Positions 1-12,809 of a stretch of 64,000 nucleotides of DNA are shown here, piece by piece; the stretch's first letter is position 1; each line of letters starts with the position of its first letter. Made by a program: the position numbers and the translations under genes. The DNA lies in the NCBI RefSeq assembly GCF_030272615.1, contig NC_081409.1:22960406-23024405 (forward strand). The letters are read 5' to 3'. This DNA comes from Cryptomeria japonica (lineage: Eukaryota > Streptophyta > Pinopsida > Cupressales > Cupressaceae). The notes under the pieces were generated by a model. The model was not told the origin of the DNA. It saw nothing but the letters and a program-made list of their open reading frames with translations, and made no database searches.

Positions 1-3000
1 GCCATCTCCTAAAACCATTTTATCAATCTTGGAGAGACTTATAATATAGAAAGAGAATATATTGTGTGTTAGTTGACTATTGCTTGCCTTTTTATTTGGT
101 TTTCCTTTTTATGTTTATTTTTTTTTATCTTTTGACCCATTTAATTCCTACTCAAGTTGTCATGATTATTTCATATCATAGTGTTCTTCTAATGGTATAC
201 TTTGGGGAAAGGTTCATTATTTTTGTGTCATGTGCTTGATGATTGTTTTGTCACTAGACCCACCAAGGTCGCATACTATATAATGTGTAGGTAAATCCTA
301 GTTTATTGGTTATCTCATCACAAATCCACCAAGAGAATTAAACACTTTATGAGTGATAGGTAATCTTCTTGTCTGTTATATTGGTTCACAACAAGTAGTG
401 AAATAGTTGACCAAGTAGAAATGTAGACACTCAAATAATTTGCCTAGTTAAAAAACACTAATATTCATCATATTATTCCCTAATCATTAATCACATTAGT
501 GTACCATAATAAGAACAAACTTACCTATTTTAAATCTAAAAAAAGACACTCACTAAAAGTGGACCCATTAGCTTGGACTTGCCCATTATTTCCAACTAGC
601 TATTAGAACTCCTAATTTGATTCATGATCCATAATTGATTACATTAGGGGTTCAATGCCTTTTTGTTGTAGTGGTTTAATATGATCTCATTACATCCAAA
701 CGATGTGGTGGATATTCTAGGTGAAAATGTTGGTAAAAAGTTTCTTTGGTGTATATTTAGGGTTAACCCAACCACCATAATAGTTGTGGTTATTAGTTAA
801 TATGCTTAAATTAAGTCTGACATGACATGATATATGGGTATTTGATATTTTCAAAGTGATGACACCTTTTTTATCAAGTGATATGTTATAACACTCCTTC
901 ACCTCATCTCCCTCAATGTACTTTTGTCTATTGAGTGTCGACCTAATAAGTCAATAGTTAAAAAAGTAATTATTAAGTGCCACATAATTATAGAGGTATA
1001 CACATCTTCAATCATTGATTTTTATAAGTTATGATAAAAATAGTGCTGACAATTTTTTATTCCTATCATAATGGGGAATTTGTTGGGAAATCTCCAAGTA
1101 TGGGAAAGATAACAAAATGTGAAATCCCTAGATTTTTTAGAAGAAACGTCTTGTATGTTGTGTACTTGGTAACAATAACCTATCTTTCTCGTGTGGTGTA
1201 TTGCTAAACAATGATCAATATCGACCACATAAACTTCTCCTAAAATGGTAGAATCTCAATCAAAGGATCTACTTTGAATAAAGGCTTTCCTAGAAATATA
1301 TTTCCATATTTTCAAGACTTTTTATTGTAATCTTTGTGTTGTTTCCTTTCTCCAACCTCTCCATAAGTATCCATTGATGTATTCATTGATTCCATAGATT
1401 GGTATAGTTTCTAATGTCACTCTCCATCTTATGGGATATTACTTCAACACTACTTTCATCTTTTATATAAATACTTCTCAACTTTTCACATATCTTGAGA
1501 TTCATTCTCTTTGTAAAGGTAACATTTCCTTTCACTATGCATAGTTTTTTGACAATGTGAACCTCCCAAACACTCAAAAAGGCCCCCCCAAAAAAAGAAT
1601 CTAATCTAATATCACTTGATATGTATACTAGAAGAATCTTCATTAAGTAGTTTGTTAATAAAATATATTAATTCCTAACCTAAGAGTACACTAAGATTGA
1701 AATTAGATAGCATGCGATAAGGTAAATAAAAATAAATTAGAAACAAACTTTATTGATTCATATTTCATAAGGAATAATTTGTTATAATCCATCTCTTATG
1801 ACCATGAATGATATAGCTATCATGCATTGTATTTGTATTATTATTAAGGGTGAAGCATTAAATTTTTGGACCATGTTAATCTTTCTATGATGCAGATCTA
1901 TAGCTGAAACACAATCCTAAAAATAATTTAACATTTATACCTTACCTTATTTCAATTTAAATAATTATTTTCTTTGAAATTTTTAGTTAAAAAAAAATTA
2001 ATTATAATATTAATTGAATTTGATTTAATTAATAGATATAATTATGTTTTTAAAATGCAAAATGTATAAAACTATAAAATTACAACATTGAAGCTTATAT
2101 ACCCTTAAACTTCTCTTCCATTTAATATTTATTTGTAATGAAAATAATAATAATTTCCAATACTAAATTCGATCCCACTATCTATCCCCTTCCTACTTGG
2201 CCTCCAATATTTTTAGAAATAATTTCCAAGCCACTATGAAGTACAATGATTCTAGAACTTGGTGGGAGTGAATAGAAATGGTGGGTGGAAGATAATTTTA
2301 GTTCTAGGAGGGAATAGTTATGGTAGGTGGGAACTTTTAGTTTAAAATTGGGAGCATGATTAATCTGGGATGGAGCAAGTCTATGTTCTCCATCTCAAGT
2401 CTATTTACAAGGCTCTATTTTTTAATTTATAGTTGGGATTGATAATTAGATTAATTGTTAAATTAAATGTGGAATTTAAATAATTAAGTCAAAATATTAG
2501 AATTTAAATGTTTGTTTAGATGATTTTACATTCTATAAATTGATTACTTGTTCACTTAGTTTTGTGTATACAAGTGTTTAATATATCTTTATAAATGCAT
2601 TTATGAACTTGCATGCAAACATTAACTATAAATTGTTTATTTGACCTAAATGGATGTGGAATAATAGAGTTCACTCGCATTGAGTTTTGAAGTCTAAATA
2701 TGCACAAGGATAGGAGTTTAGAGACACCTAGTTGGACAATCTATTAAATTGTGAGGATAATAAAATAATTTTACAACACCAACTAAAGAATCAAAACATT
2801 ATGAAAGAATGTATAAATCTAAGATGAGACATATTAATATAATTCTTTAATAATATTATTAAATTTCATTTATCCATTTTTACAAATCAAATTCTGAATA
2901 TATTCAATAGATTCTTAGATGATTTGAAATAAATATATAATTATATTTATATACAATGTAACAAAACACATAACTCAATACAAACATATATAAGATCAAC

Positions 3001-3289
3001 TCATAACACCTAATCAATATTTAATTTTAAAAATCTAAAATTCAAATATACAACTACAAAATTAACGTAAATCAAATATACATCAATGAATCTAACATTC
3101 GAATCAGATAAGAAATCAAGCACAACCTTCGAACTGGGTATCTTTGGCGATACCCATAGCTCCACTTCTCCTCTGGTTGGCCTTACTTTTATTTCTGTGC
3201 AAATCCATTCCTTGTAAAAAGCTATGGACATTGAAGTGCACACTCAGCTCTCTCTGCTCACTCGAATGGAGTTGTTGACACTCTGCACA
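1..3289. other. AT-rich non-coding DNA, no recognisable gene
   Basis: I see no coding region that I can support. The short open frames here (for example 1022-1228, 1383-1643 and 3010-3243, all minus strand) match no family I recognise and lie in AT-rich DNA. The minus-strand frame at 3010-3243 has a fairly protein-like composition and could be a small fragment of an old gene, but nothing identifies it. No LTR ends, target duplications or tandem repeats were found. Confidence 0.5.
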
Positions 3290-3965
3290 TTGCTGTTCAC
3301 CAAATGTTTCACGCTCTCACCTTGCCTTTCTGAAAGCTATATAAAACATGCAAATAGATTACTAGTGTGCCTCTATGAGACTTCATGAAATTCAATGATT
3401 GTCGGGATATGCTAACAATGGAGAAATATAGCTTGACCTTCCGTCATCTTGAAATATGACAATACACCATCTTTCAAAAATGGCATTGGTAAACAAAGCA
3501 TGAGAAATGTTTGATATAATGCCCAGAAGGAAGATAAAGCACCATAAGTAGCAATTATTGCTAGAAATACACACTTGATAATCTAGAAACTTTCAAAGCA
3601 AATAAATATGGTTTGGTACAACTGTAGATATCTTGGAAGTTATTGTTCCAAGATTCTCACATCCATGCAATTAATATTGTCTTCAAAGGACTTCAAATGG
3701 AGCTTCCACCACAGATATTTTATTTTATTGTTTTTATTGTTCTGTGCTGATCATAATGGGAAGATGTTTATGCTATTTGTAATGGTACACATGTTCATGT
3801 ATGGTATTTCAGATACTCGTGAATATGATATTATGTATGATGATGGTGAAAAATAAACTATTATCTCGAATGAGAAGTTGGAATTAGATATCACCATTTC
3901 TTCAATGAAGACAAAAGGAGCATACGTATCAATGATGGCCTCTATCATAAAAGATTGTAGTGTCG
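3290..3965 (+). pseudogene. Decayed PPR-repeat relic
   Basis: Short stretches in shifting plus-strand frames resemble the plant PLS-class pentatricopeptide consensus. Near 3390-3420 one frame reads like S-x-NSMIVG. Near 3500-3530 another reads MFDIMPRRK, the position of the usual LFD-x-MP-x-R. Near 3545-3570 there is VAIIARNT, and near 3588-3625 ETFKANKYGLVQL, like the helix-turn around ETF-x-QM. PPR proteins bind RNA in mitochondria or plastids. Here stops and frameshifts interrupt every repeat, so no product is expected. It may belong to the same ancestral gene as the PPR relic at 16270-35965 or be another family member. The repeat phase supports the call, but no single repeat is intact. 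Confidence 0.45.
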
Positions 3966-4608
3966 TAAATTGTATCCCTTTACAATTTCACATTCTATTT
4001 GGCCCTCTACTTTAGTGTGATTTCTCCTAAATCATTTCAATCTTGTGTGTGCCTTATGCTATAATATAATTTAATTGTTAAAAGCACAAGTAAATTGTCA
4101 TCAAATGTTAATTTCAAGAGTAAGTCCTATGTTTTGCACCTTGACAAATTGTTTCACCTTTTATTGATTGCCTTTTGAGTGCAATAGGGTGCCTAGTGCT
4201 TTAGTCCCTCCTAAAGAGACCCAAAATTAAATATTTGTGAGTGTCAACCTCCACCATTTGTGATTTATTTCAATCATTGCATTTGATCATTGGATGTCAA
4301 CATACATTTGAAAAATAACCTTATAATCCCTATATAAAGCACTTTTTCTATCATTCCAAATATTCTAGTAAATTGTAAGATTCTCAAGTATTATTTCAAT
4401 AAAGCATTCAAGAGCAATTTGATTACAAGAAGTAGCAGACTACAAGCATTCAACATTTAAGTATGGATTTATGTTTGTAATTTGTGTTTATCATGTTATT
4501 ACATTAACACTTCTAGGATTTTTCTAAAGAGCATTGGATCACCACATTTTCCATACATGCAATATAATGATTTCTTTTCAACGTTTCCATTATTATTTTG
4601 CCTTTGTC
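3966..4608. other. Non-coding; possible LTR fragment with TATA-like site
   Basis: No gene is visible. A TATA-like TATATAAAG lies at 4331-4339, preceded by CATTTGATCATTGGATGTC near 4278. A similar arrangement (ATCATTGGATGTC followed by CCTATATA) recurs near 43162-43210, which suggests both are pieces of one LTR family. I could not find ends or a target duplication. Confidence 0.3.
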
Positions 4609-4613
4609 CTCCC

Positions 4614-5755
4614 TGTTAGGTCCCAGGAAGGACAACTGAGAGGGGGGGTAAATCAGTTGTTAACCAGTTGTCAATAAATTATAACCCAATGCAAATTATT
4701 CCAACTTGAACTTAATGTCGATAAACCAAACTTAAGTGTCGGTAAAATAATTTAACAGTTATAGCAGTACTGGTGTAACTTAATGCATGAAACAGAAAGA
4801 GAAACAACATCCACAACACATAACACAGAGATTTTGACGTGGAAACCTGGTAAGGGAAAAACCACGGTGGGAAACCTTACCCACAATCAGATGATACTAC
4901 TGTAGATAGTATGTGTATACAAATGGGGTCTGTACATGTAGAAAGGCCAACTGCCTAGAGCTCACTGCTCAATCAAAAATAGGAGTCACACTAACTACAC
5001 AATTGGATGGTTAAATCCAATGATAATGTACTACTCAAAATAGCATCTCCAATGCTAGATTCAGTACCGGTTTAAGCTCTGAACATGAGTGTCAAAAACC
5101 TTCATAACCTTCCTTCAACCTTCAAATAATATCTGCTTGATTCGCACAAGGATCTTCTTATTTTCACTCTTAAATATTCGAACACATTCATCATGATGAT
5201 CCTATATGTATGATCTTCAATGAGATTTTACAATCATTTATACAAAACCTAAGACCAAATGTATCAGTCGGCTCACTAAAGATATTATAATTAAATTAAT
5301 TACAAATAAGTCTTGATGCGATACAACATGTCGGCTCAATAAATTTACCACGTTATCCAATCAATAAACAATCTCCATAATGTGTCATGTTGATCTGGAA
5401 TACCAGTCCATAACCTAGACCTATTTGTTGGTAAAGACAAATTTGTCAAGCCGATTAGACCAATAAGAAAAACACCAAAACTAAACTTCTAATCCATGTC
5501 TTCGACATAACCAAATGATCTCCAGATGATAACAAGTCATCATCGATGTCAGTGAACCATATAACCTGTTGGTGAACATATATCGGTGACTATGCATAAG
5601 CCACTAACCATGTCGGTGAACATATTATGTCGGTTCAACAACATACCAATATAAACATAGTGTCAAATCAACAATGTAAACCTCCAAGAAGATAAGTGTT
5701 GACATCAATGACAAAATCAATGCAACACATGACGAAGTCATCCATAATACCAACA
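4614..5755 (-). repeat. Copia-A 3' LTR
   Basis: The 1142-bp LTR has TG...CA ends (TGTTAGGTCCC and ATACCAACA). It carries two blocks common to the copia LTRs in this window: a G-run followed by AATCAG near 4642, and a GGAAACC...AAGGGAAAAACCAC block near 4840-4868. On the minus strand it is the 3' LTR, directly after the polypurine tract. Confidence 0.85.
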
Positions 5756-6171
5756 ATCTCCCCCTTTGCCATTGATGACAACACTAGATGGAAAAACATC
5801 TAAGTGCCAAAAATAGAATGCCAAAAACCAATAGACCAACAATCTCCCAACGATAGATCAATACAAAGTTTGTTACAGAAATAGAAACCAAAACCACAAT
5901 ACAAATGCATCTCTCAAAGAGTATATTACTCCCCCAAGGAATAATGTTTTTCCATAGATATCACTCCCCCTTTGACATCAAATGCCAAAGCAGTTAAGAA
6001 TTCAAAACATAACATGTAGCCAACTACTCCCCCTGAGAAGTATCTCTCCTCCATCAAAGCCAGAAAAAGATTTTTCTTTTTAGTCCCTAACGGTTTGATG
6101 CCAATCTTCAACATCTAAGTCTTTGTCGGTGGGGAAATTACCCCAAGCTGCTCTCTGAGATATTCAAATGT

Positions 6172-6408
6172 TTACTTAGGAAAAGGCTTTATAAAGATAT
6201 CTGCAATTTTCTCTTTAGTATTCACATAAACCAATCTCACTTCATTTGCTTCAACATTCTCTTTTTGAAAATTATACTTAATAGAAACATGATTTGTCTT
6301 AGAGTGAAATACCGGATTCTTTGATATATCAATTGCTGTTGAATTATCACAATAAATGATTATTAGTTCCTTGCGTTTTACCTTTATATCCTTCAACATT
6401 TGTTTGAT
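6172..6408 (-). pseudogene. Copia RNase H C-terminal fragment
   Basis: The fragment contains the hallmark copia RNase H string: IIIYCDNSTAIDISKNPVFH, then SKTNHVSIKYNF and, near the end, VNTKEKIADIFIKPFPK. In the family these segments hold the last catalytic aspartate (in YCDN) and the conserved C-terminus that removes template RNA during reverse transcription. Everything upstream (gag, protease, integrase, reverse transcriptase) was deleted. The downstream end lies about 420 bp from the LTR, as in complete copia elements. Confidence 0.85.
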
Positions 6409-6427
6409 CCATAATACCAACACTCCC

Positions 6428-6731
6428 TAGGACACACACTTTGTTCTATCATCATAGTTCTTGTAGAGGTGGAAACACTAACATGGGGTTTGACTTAGGC
6501 AAGCCCTTATACAACACAACCATTCTTTTTTTCCATGTGTGCAAGTTCAATTCTAACTGTGAATTAGGTACAAGAATGTAGAATAGATTGTTACAGGTTG
6601 TGAAAAAAATTTGAACAGACAAATTAAACCGCTAGACTTGGGCACCCAACACCCATGTCTAACTAATTCAAATTGAAATTTTTGAGAGGTAGACCTATAA
6701 GACCTCCTAAATGCATTTATACCTTTTTTTT
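6428..6731. other. Non-coding DNA between Copia-A and a solo LTR
   Basis: I see no gene, repeat or regulatory site here. Confidence 0.5.
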
Positions 6732-6736
6732 GTTAG

Positions 6737-7780
6737 TGTGTGTGTGAAAAGTGGACCTATATCTGTAAGCACAACACTTCAATTAAGTCATTACATGCAT
6801 GGTTAGACAGATATAATCAATGAATAATAAAACCATAACAAATCGACCCATTGCCTTCTAAAGAATGCGAGTATAAGATTGCTCTCAGATTATTAGCAAT
6901 ACCAGTGACTAGACTACACCAAGACGAAGGATTTAATCTATATGAGCATGATATTAGCTAGATGGAGGCAAGATTAATCTAACATGATTTTTGCAATATT
7001 AAGCTAAATGATTTAATCAATATGAAATAATTAATATGCAATATTCTCAATGAATCTAGAGCAAAAACAGTATAATAACAATATATTCTCCAGCCTCTTT
7101 TGAATGAGAGATGAGAGCCTGAAATTATAGAAAATTCAAAAAGAAACCAACGGCTGAGATCAAATGATGATGAGCGGTCAAGATTTTCTAAGAGGAAGCA
7201 CCATCGAGGTGAATTGATGTGATTGGATGCTTTTCTCAGTTTTAAAGGAAATTGAACTAAAATTAAGATAAAATCAGAAAAAACTGATTTATTCTCTATT
7301 TCATTCAATTTTAATATTTAATTGTTTTAATTGCTTTCTCTGCAATTATTTATCAATTTTTAATTTGTTTTTCAAGATTATCTCCAATTGATTTCTTTTC
7401 TCAATTTTTAATTCTTTCTTGGTCAATTAACTCCTTTTTTTGATTTATTTCCATTTTTGAAGATTTGTGCTCAATTAATTTATTTAGTTAAATTCCTCTT
7501 TTTTGATGATTTAATGGCAAACTGATTTATTTAATTAAATATGCAAAATATATTTAATTAAAATAAATAAGATAATTGTTTAAAATGATTTACTTGGAAT
7601 GATTTAATTAATTAAATAAATATTTAATTAATATTGGTTGATTAATTTGCCATGTGACATTTGATGATTAAAGAATTAATTGTGTGCTCAAGATTGATTT
7701 AATTGCCTTTGGTTAGGACCTTGGTGATGTTGTCGAGATTAGGGGCTCATGGTTTAGATGACCATTTTTAGGGTATTACA
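6737..7780 (-). mobile_element. Solo LTR, gypsy-like
   Basis: A 1044-bp segment with TG...CA ends is flanked by the 5-bp duplication GTTAG (6732-6736 and 7781-7785). On the minus strand it begins TGTAATACCCTAAAAATGG, a start I associate with plant gypsy LTRs. No internal region remains, so this is the product of LTR-LTR recombination. Its centre (about 7500-7640) is rich in TTAATTAA/ATTTAATTAA palindromes, like the Tat LTRs at 17080-17320. Orientation is inferred from the TGTAATACCC end only. Confidence 0.7.
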
Positions 7781-7785
7781 GTTAG

Positions 7786-8465
7786 TCACAGACATGTCAG
7801 ACTAGGGAGCCTAAAAACTTTAGTCTAATACTTTCAACTCTAGTTTTTAAAGCCAAGTTCCTCTCTGCATCTCTTTTTCTGTAATTTACTATTATTACCA
7901 AAAACCTTCATTTTGTCATCATAAAACCCTAGGTGTGTTGCCCTGATTTTCAAACACTCAAATTTTGAACTTTTGCATTAAATCTAATATATGTCTTATT
8001 TGAGATATGTACTTGTCAAAAAATTTCAGGATATGTAATTATGTGGTCTCATTTCAAGGTCATCATCTTCGAGTCCCATCATGTATAGTGCCATCACACA
8101 TTGGCCAAAACAATTAAATTTTGAAAATTATGAGGCATCAAAGAAAGCATCCTACAGATATGTTTTTAGTACCATTTTGAGTCATAAGGACCAATTTTCA
8201 CAAAGACCAACTTCACCATTTATGAGATTTTAATATTCACATTTTTATGAACCTAGTTTTAGAAAATATTAAAATCTCAATTGATGCATCATCATGAATA
8301 AAAAAATTTAGGTTATGGTGAACACATCCCTCTTAATGTCTAGTCAAAATTTCAAGTCCAAACTCCCCCAATCAAAAGTTATGAGAAGTCTCTAAAAGAG
8401 GGCAAGAAGAAGTGAATAAAATTGAATAAAATTAAAATTAAATTCTCTTCTTAAAAATTTTAAAA
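7786..8465. other. Non-coding DNA
   Basis: No coding region or repeat ends are recognised. The sequence continues naturally from 6731 once the solo LTR is removed. Confidence 0.5.
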
Positions 8466-8800
8466 ATTAGAACGTTGTGCAACCTAAATTCACAACTCAC
8501 AAGTAGTTGTGATTTTGAAAAATCAAACTTAAGAAGGTTGTGAGTTATGTATTTTAGACGTCAAGAGTTGTCGATGGTAAAAACTGGATGCAAAGTAAAT
8601 TGTGAATGGTAAAAACTAAACACTAGTAACTTGTGAATTATGAATTTCGAATGCAAAATAGTTGTGAATGGAGAATGATAAAAAGTAAAAGCACAAGTTG
8701 TAGATGGTGAAAAGTGAATGTAATGAGTTGTAGATTGTGAAAATCAAATATGAAAAGGTTATGAATTTTGAAATTTAAAAACATAACTAAAGTAATTATG
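8466..8800. repeat. Degenerate minisatellite of GTTGTGAAT units
   Basis: Variants of a phrase like GTTGTGAATGGTGAAAA followed by an A-rich spacer recur about eight times at roughly 30-45 bp intervals. The copies are strongly diverged, so the unit length is approximate. Confidence 0.45.
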
Positions 8801-8844
8801 TCAACTCCCAAACCCACTTCTTTAAAAAAAACATTAATTGACAA

Positions 8845-9812
8845 TAAAGAGGGGTAAAAATTTATTCAAAATAGAAGGAAAAGTACATCAAAAGAAGGCA
8901 AACCGCCCAATCAAGGAAAGACTACAAAGAATTATCATGATCCACAAGTTGATCCAACATGTGAGACAATGTTGGAGATAGTTGGCCCCTATCCCCAATA
9001 GACCAACCTTCCATAAAGTCAGATGCCCATTTGGCAAGACAATCGGCCACCCCATTCCATTCCTTGGGAATGTGAATGAAAGTGACTAACTCAAAAAAGT
9101 TACACAACAAAAGCATCTACCGAATAATAATCTGAAGCTACCAACTAACACCATCAAAATTATACTTATTCAACAAAGTCACCACTATCTGGGAATCAAA
9201 TTCAACTATAATCTGTTACCAGCGAAGAGAACAACAATGATCCACTGCAACCAAAATAGCAAGAGCCTCCATATAATTATTTTTGTGAATTCCTTTATAG
9301 ATAGAAAAAAGAAATTGGACTTTCCCAGAACTATCATGCCCCACATCACCAATACCAACATGCCCCGGATTACCCCTAGAAGACCCATCAATATTAATTT
9401 TGAAAACACCATGAGGAGGAGGGTTCCAATGACCCACTCTAGAAATCTTTTGTAAAGGATGATGATACCTCATAACCTATCGAGCCATTTGCATGCCAGG
9501 AATAGGAGCATCTCCCTAAAGAGGGAAATTAAACCAGTTACATATAGAAATCTCCCCAAGATCTGGGCCACCTACAAGATCACACTTAGCCAAAATAGTT
9601 TCCTGGAGAGAGTGTAGAATTTTCCACCACACATGTGGACAACTAACTTCACATCCTCAAAAATCTGATGATTCCTCTCCAGCCAAATATGCCAAATAAT
9701 AAAAGAGGGTCCTAAAGACCAGGAAACCTGGAGAAACAGGGTGCGAACAGGAGCCTAGCCCAATCGGTCCCAAAATTTAGCAAGGGAAGAAACATGCCAA
9801 CAAGGACGATTC
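8845..9812 (-). pseudogene. LINE ORF2 3' part: RNase H domain and 3' end
   Basis: On the minus strand this reads into a plant L1-type LINE C-terminus. First comes a WHIWLERNHQIF-like segment (about 9650-9700), then an RVT_3-type RNase H: PPPHGVFKINIDGSSRGNPG (about 9360-9425) with the first catalytic Asp in NIDGS, then NNYMEALAILVAVDH, then FIHIPKEWNGVADCLAKWAS near 9010-9080. Stops and frameshifts break it (for example between 9216 and 9116). The likely 3' end has an AATAAA-like signal near 8858-8868. It is the downstream half of a LINE split by Gypsy-1; the upstream half is at 15408-16268. Confidence 0.8.
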
Positions 9813-9817
9813 CAACA

Positions 9818-11516
9818 TGGTGCAGAAGCATCTAAGGGTCCACTGAGACCTCAAAGCCAAAAATGGAAAGGTTGAGTCTGTTTGAGTCTATTTGGATGTA
9901 AGAGGGTCATTCATGACCTAAAACAATGTAATAAGGCCTTTGAAGGTCAAGTTATGTAGTGGTTGAGTCAAGTTGGGTCAAGTTGTCTAATTGAGTCAAT
10001 AACACTCAAATGGTGCCATATGGGCATATTATGTAATAATTGCCAAGAAGGCATAATAGGTGTCAATTTAGGGTTCATAAGGTGTTTTAAATATGTTCAA
10101 GGTATTAGGTTGAGTTTCTTGACATCATGAGGTCAAAATGTTAAGTGTGTGATCAAGTTAACAAATTCAAATATTGAACCCCAACAGCTAGTTAGTTCAA
10201 ATCATAGTTAGGGAAGTCGTAGTCAATTTGTGAGTCTAAAATGCATTTAAAAACTTCATTTTTACATGTGGGAGAGGTTGTTGCAAGAGGAAGGAAGGAG
10301 ATATATGTGAAAATTTAACAAAATTGGCAATACAATATACATGGTTTCCTGCAGATTTAGATGAAAATCTAAACATTACTTGCTTGTGGTACTCTGACTT
10401 CTTCATTTGAGAGTTGGATCGGCACTATAGATGATCTAAAAATATTATAATATCCATTACCAACAATTTTGAAGTTTCTTTAATCCATTTGTACATACAT
10501 TATTGACTGTTTTCTTGAAATTGTTGTTATTGACAGTTTTTTCACAGTTTGAGTGACATCATGTGGAAATAGACACATTCCACTTTATGTAATTGTTGTT
10601 TCTTGTGGAATGAGTCTAAGACAATTTATTATAGCCTTTCATGTGGTTTTGGTTGCAAGGAAGAGTGAATTAGAGGGATGTCGGTGATCACAAATTGTTG
10701 AAAAGTTGTCATTTGAGGAGTGCATACCCAGTGCCATGTATAGGTTTGAGTATTTTCATTGAAAAAAGGTATCATTTTATGTTGGATTATCTCGATACAT
10801 GTTGAATATATTTTTTAAGACCTTTTGGTTGGGTCTGTAAGTGTTTGGAAGTGGTATTTTGAGGAAGCCCTAGGCTTTGGGTCCTAAAAGTGAGCGTTTG
10901 GTGTTTAGATGAGTAGATGAGCATGGAACCACTTAAAAACTTTAAAATTTGTTCATTTTCATCCTAAATCAAGACAATTTTTATTTTCTTTTTCTTTTTT
11001 TTTTTTGGGGGGGGGGTGTTGAGGAGTGAAGTTTGTGATAGGGTAGCTTTGTAAAAGTGGCCTAATTGACCTAGTTTCATGCATAGCAAGGTATTGGTTC
11101 TTGTGATTTTTCCAAAGAACCTATAACTGGTTTTTTATTATTTTGTGTAACTCTGAAAAGGGTTTCTGGATATGCATTTTTTTTTCCAAGTGTTTTGAGA
11201 AAGTTTCAATTTATTGTTGAATTACCCGATTTGGAGGGCTAGTAGGAATAAGCCTCCTAAGTGCAGTTTTATGTATTGGGAAGTGAACTAGTCAACTCGG
11301 GCATGTGGAACCTTGTGTCAGAGGGTCATAGGTGTGTTAAACCCCTGAGTTATGTTTGGTTAATCCATTGAATTTGAAAACCCCATTTGAGTGGTGCCTT
11401 GAGAGTGCATTGGGACAAGGTGTGAAAGGGTGAGAAACCTAGTATTGGATGATTGGAGTTTAATTCTCTTCAAGTAAATTGAGTGTGATTAGAAGAATGC
11501 ACAAGTCTTTACATCA
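9818..11516 (+). repeat. Gypsy-1 5' LTR
   Basis: 1699 bp, beginning TGGTGCAGAAGCATCTAAGG and ending ...TTTACATCA just before the primer binding site. It contains a T-run joined to a G-run at about 10990-11017 that the 3' copy lacks. Confidence 0.88.
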
Positions 11517-11519
11517 TAT

Positions 11520-11531
11520 TGGTATTAGACC
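11520..11531 (+). promoter_or_regulatory. Primer binding site of Gypsy-1 (tRNA-Met type)
   Basis: TGGTATTAGACC lies 3 bp after the LTR. It differs by two bases from the tRNA-iMet complement TGGTATCAGAGCC used by most plant LTR retrotransposons. Confidence 0.75.
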
Positions 11532-11606
11532 AGCAAGTAGGTCCATGAGGAAATAGTGAGCGGTTTCTTGTGTGGAAGAGTTAACGGTTGGAGATAGATT
11601 GTGAAG

Positions 11607-12797
11607 ATGCCTCCTAAGAACCGGATGGCTAGGGAGAATAATAAATTGAGAGAATCCTTAGAGGCAAGAGAAAGAGAGTTGAGGAAGGGAAGAGAATAGG
11701 ATGTCGCAAGGGAAAGAGAACTAAGACAGGTACGAAGAGACAATGCATCAATCTTGGCAAGATTGGCTGCATTGGAGAGGAACCCTAGAGGGGATGAGCA
11801 GAACGAACCAGAAGGAGGTATAGAAGCAAATGAGAACCAACACGGAGGGGATGAAGAATAACTATATGTTGATGAGAGGAAGATGGTTAGATTGTTGAAG
11901 GCAGTCCAAGGTGCTGGAACTAAAACAACAATAGAGTTACCTATCTATCATGGGAAGATGGATAGTGAAGAGGTGTTAGGGTGGATAGATGCCCAAGATA
12001 ATTTCTTTGAGTATGAGGAGATGAATGAGGAGAAGAAGGTTAATTTTTCTAAAACAAAGTTGAGGGGTATTGCTCTGAAATGGTGGACTAGTGAGCAAGC
12101 AAAGAGAGTTTCTATAGGAGGAACAAAAATCACCTCTTGGAGTAGAATGGCAGCCATGATAAAGAATTAGTTTCTCCCATCAGATTATGCAATTCAAACT
12201 AAGAGGATAAGAAAAAATCTGAAGCAAAAAGATATGGATGTGATGACCTATATCTGAGCAATTTCACAAGTTGAGTATAAGAGGTGGATTGGAAGATGAG
12301 GATGAGAAAGTGGCAAGGTACCTTAATGGGCTTATGTATAACTTGCAAGATGAAATTGGTTTGAATATACCAAAGACACTTGGAGAGTGTTTTCAGTTGG
12401 CTATAAGGGCTGAAGAAAAGGTAAAGAGGAAGAAAGAGAGGCAAGGAAGAAGTGGTAGAGATGGTGCAAATAGAGGAAAGGGCATCAGACCTAACAATGA
12501 GGACAAGGACAAGGTAGCAATGACAAGGGAAAGGAGTCATTTTTTGATCAAAGAGGTGGATATAGAGGTGGAGGCAGATTTGGATCAGGTAGAGGATTAG
12601 GAGTGTTTACAGGAAGGTGTTTTACATGCAATGAGGTTGGGAACCCTTCTTTCAAGTGTCCAATGAGTGAACAAGATGGAAAGAAGGCTGAGAAAATAGT
12701 TCAGTTAGCACAAGGGGAAGAACAACCAAAAGAAGAAAGAGTTGGTAATGTTGATCTAGTACTTGAAGGTGACTTTTTGGTGTTTAGAAGGGGTTAA
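11607..12797 (+). pseudogene. Gypsy-1 gag with degenerate zinc knuckle
   Basis: The start codon at 11607 opens a charged, Glu/Arg-rich N-terminus typical of this gypsy gag. Two in-frame stops follow (near 11697 and 11860). The gag core at 11883-12170 contains LPIYHGKMDSEEVLGWIDA and LRGIALKWW, matching the retrotransposon gag family. A frameshift leads to 12271-12600 (VARYLNGLMYNLQDEI), then another to 12603-12797. That last part holds the nucleocapsid knuckle CFTCNEVGNPSFKC, in which the usual histidine is replaced by asparagine. Gag would form the particle that packages element RNA; this copy cannot make an intact one. Confidence 0.8.
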
Positions 12798-12809
12798 ATG
12801 TAGCAGCAA

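Larger units (their letters stand above)
4609..6427 (-). mobile_element. Copia-A: internally deleted Ty1/copia retrotransposon
   Basis: The element runs 4614-6422 on the minus strand, flanked by the 5-bp duplication CTCCC (4609-4613 and 6423-6427). It holds one complete LTR at 4614-5755, a polypurine tract (reverse of ATCTCCCCC at 5756), a piece of RNase H, and then only the last 14 bp of the opposite LTR (CCATAATACCAACA, 6409-6422). The rest of the 5' LTR, gag and most of pol are gone. The junction falls at ATCCA, present at both the RNase H and LTR breakpoints, as expected for a microhomology deletion after insertion. Confidence 0.85.
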
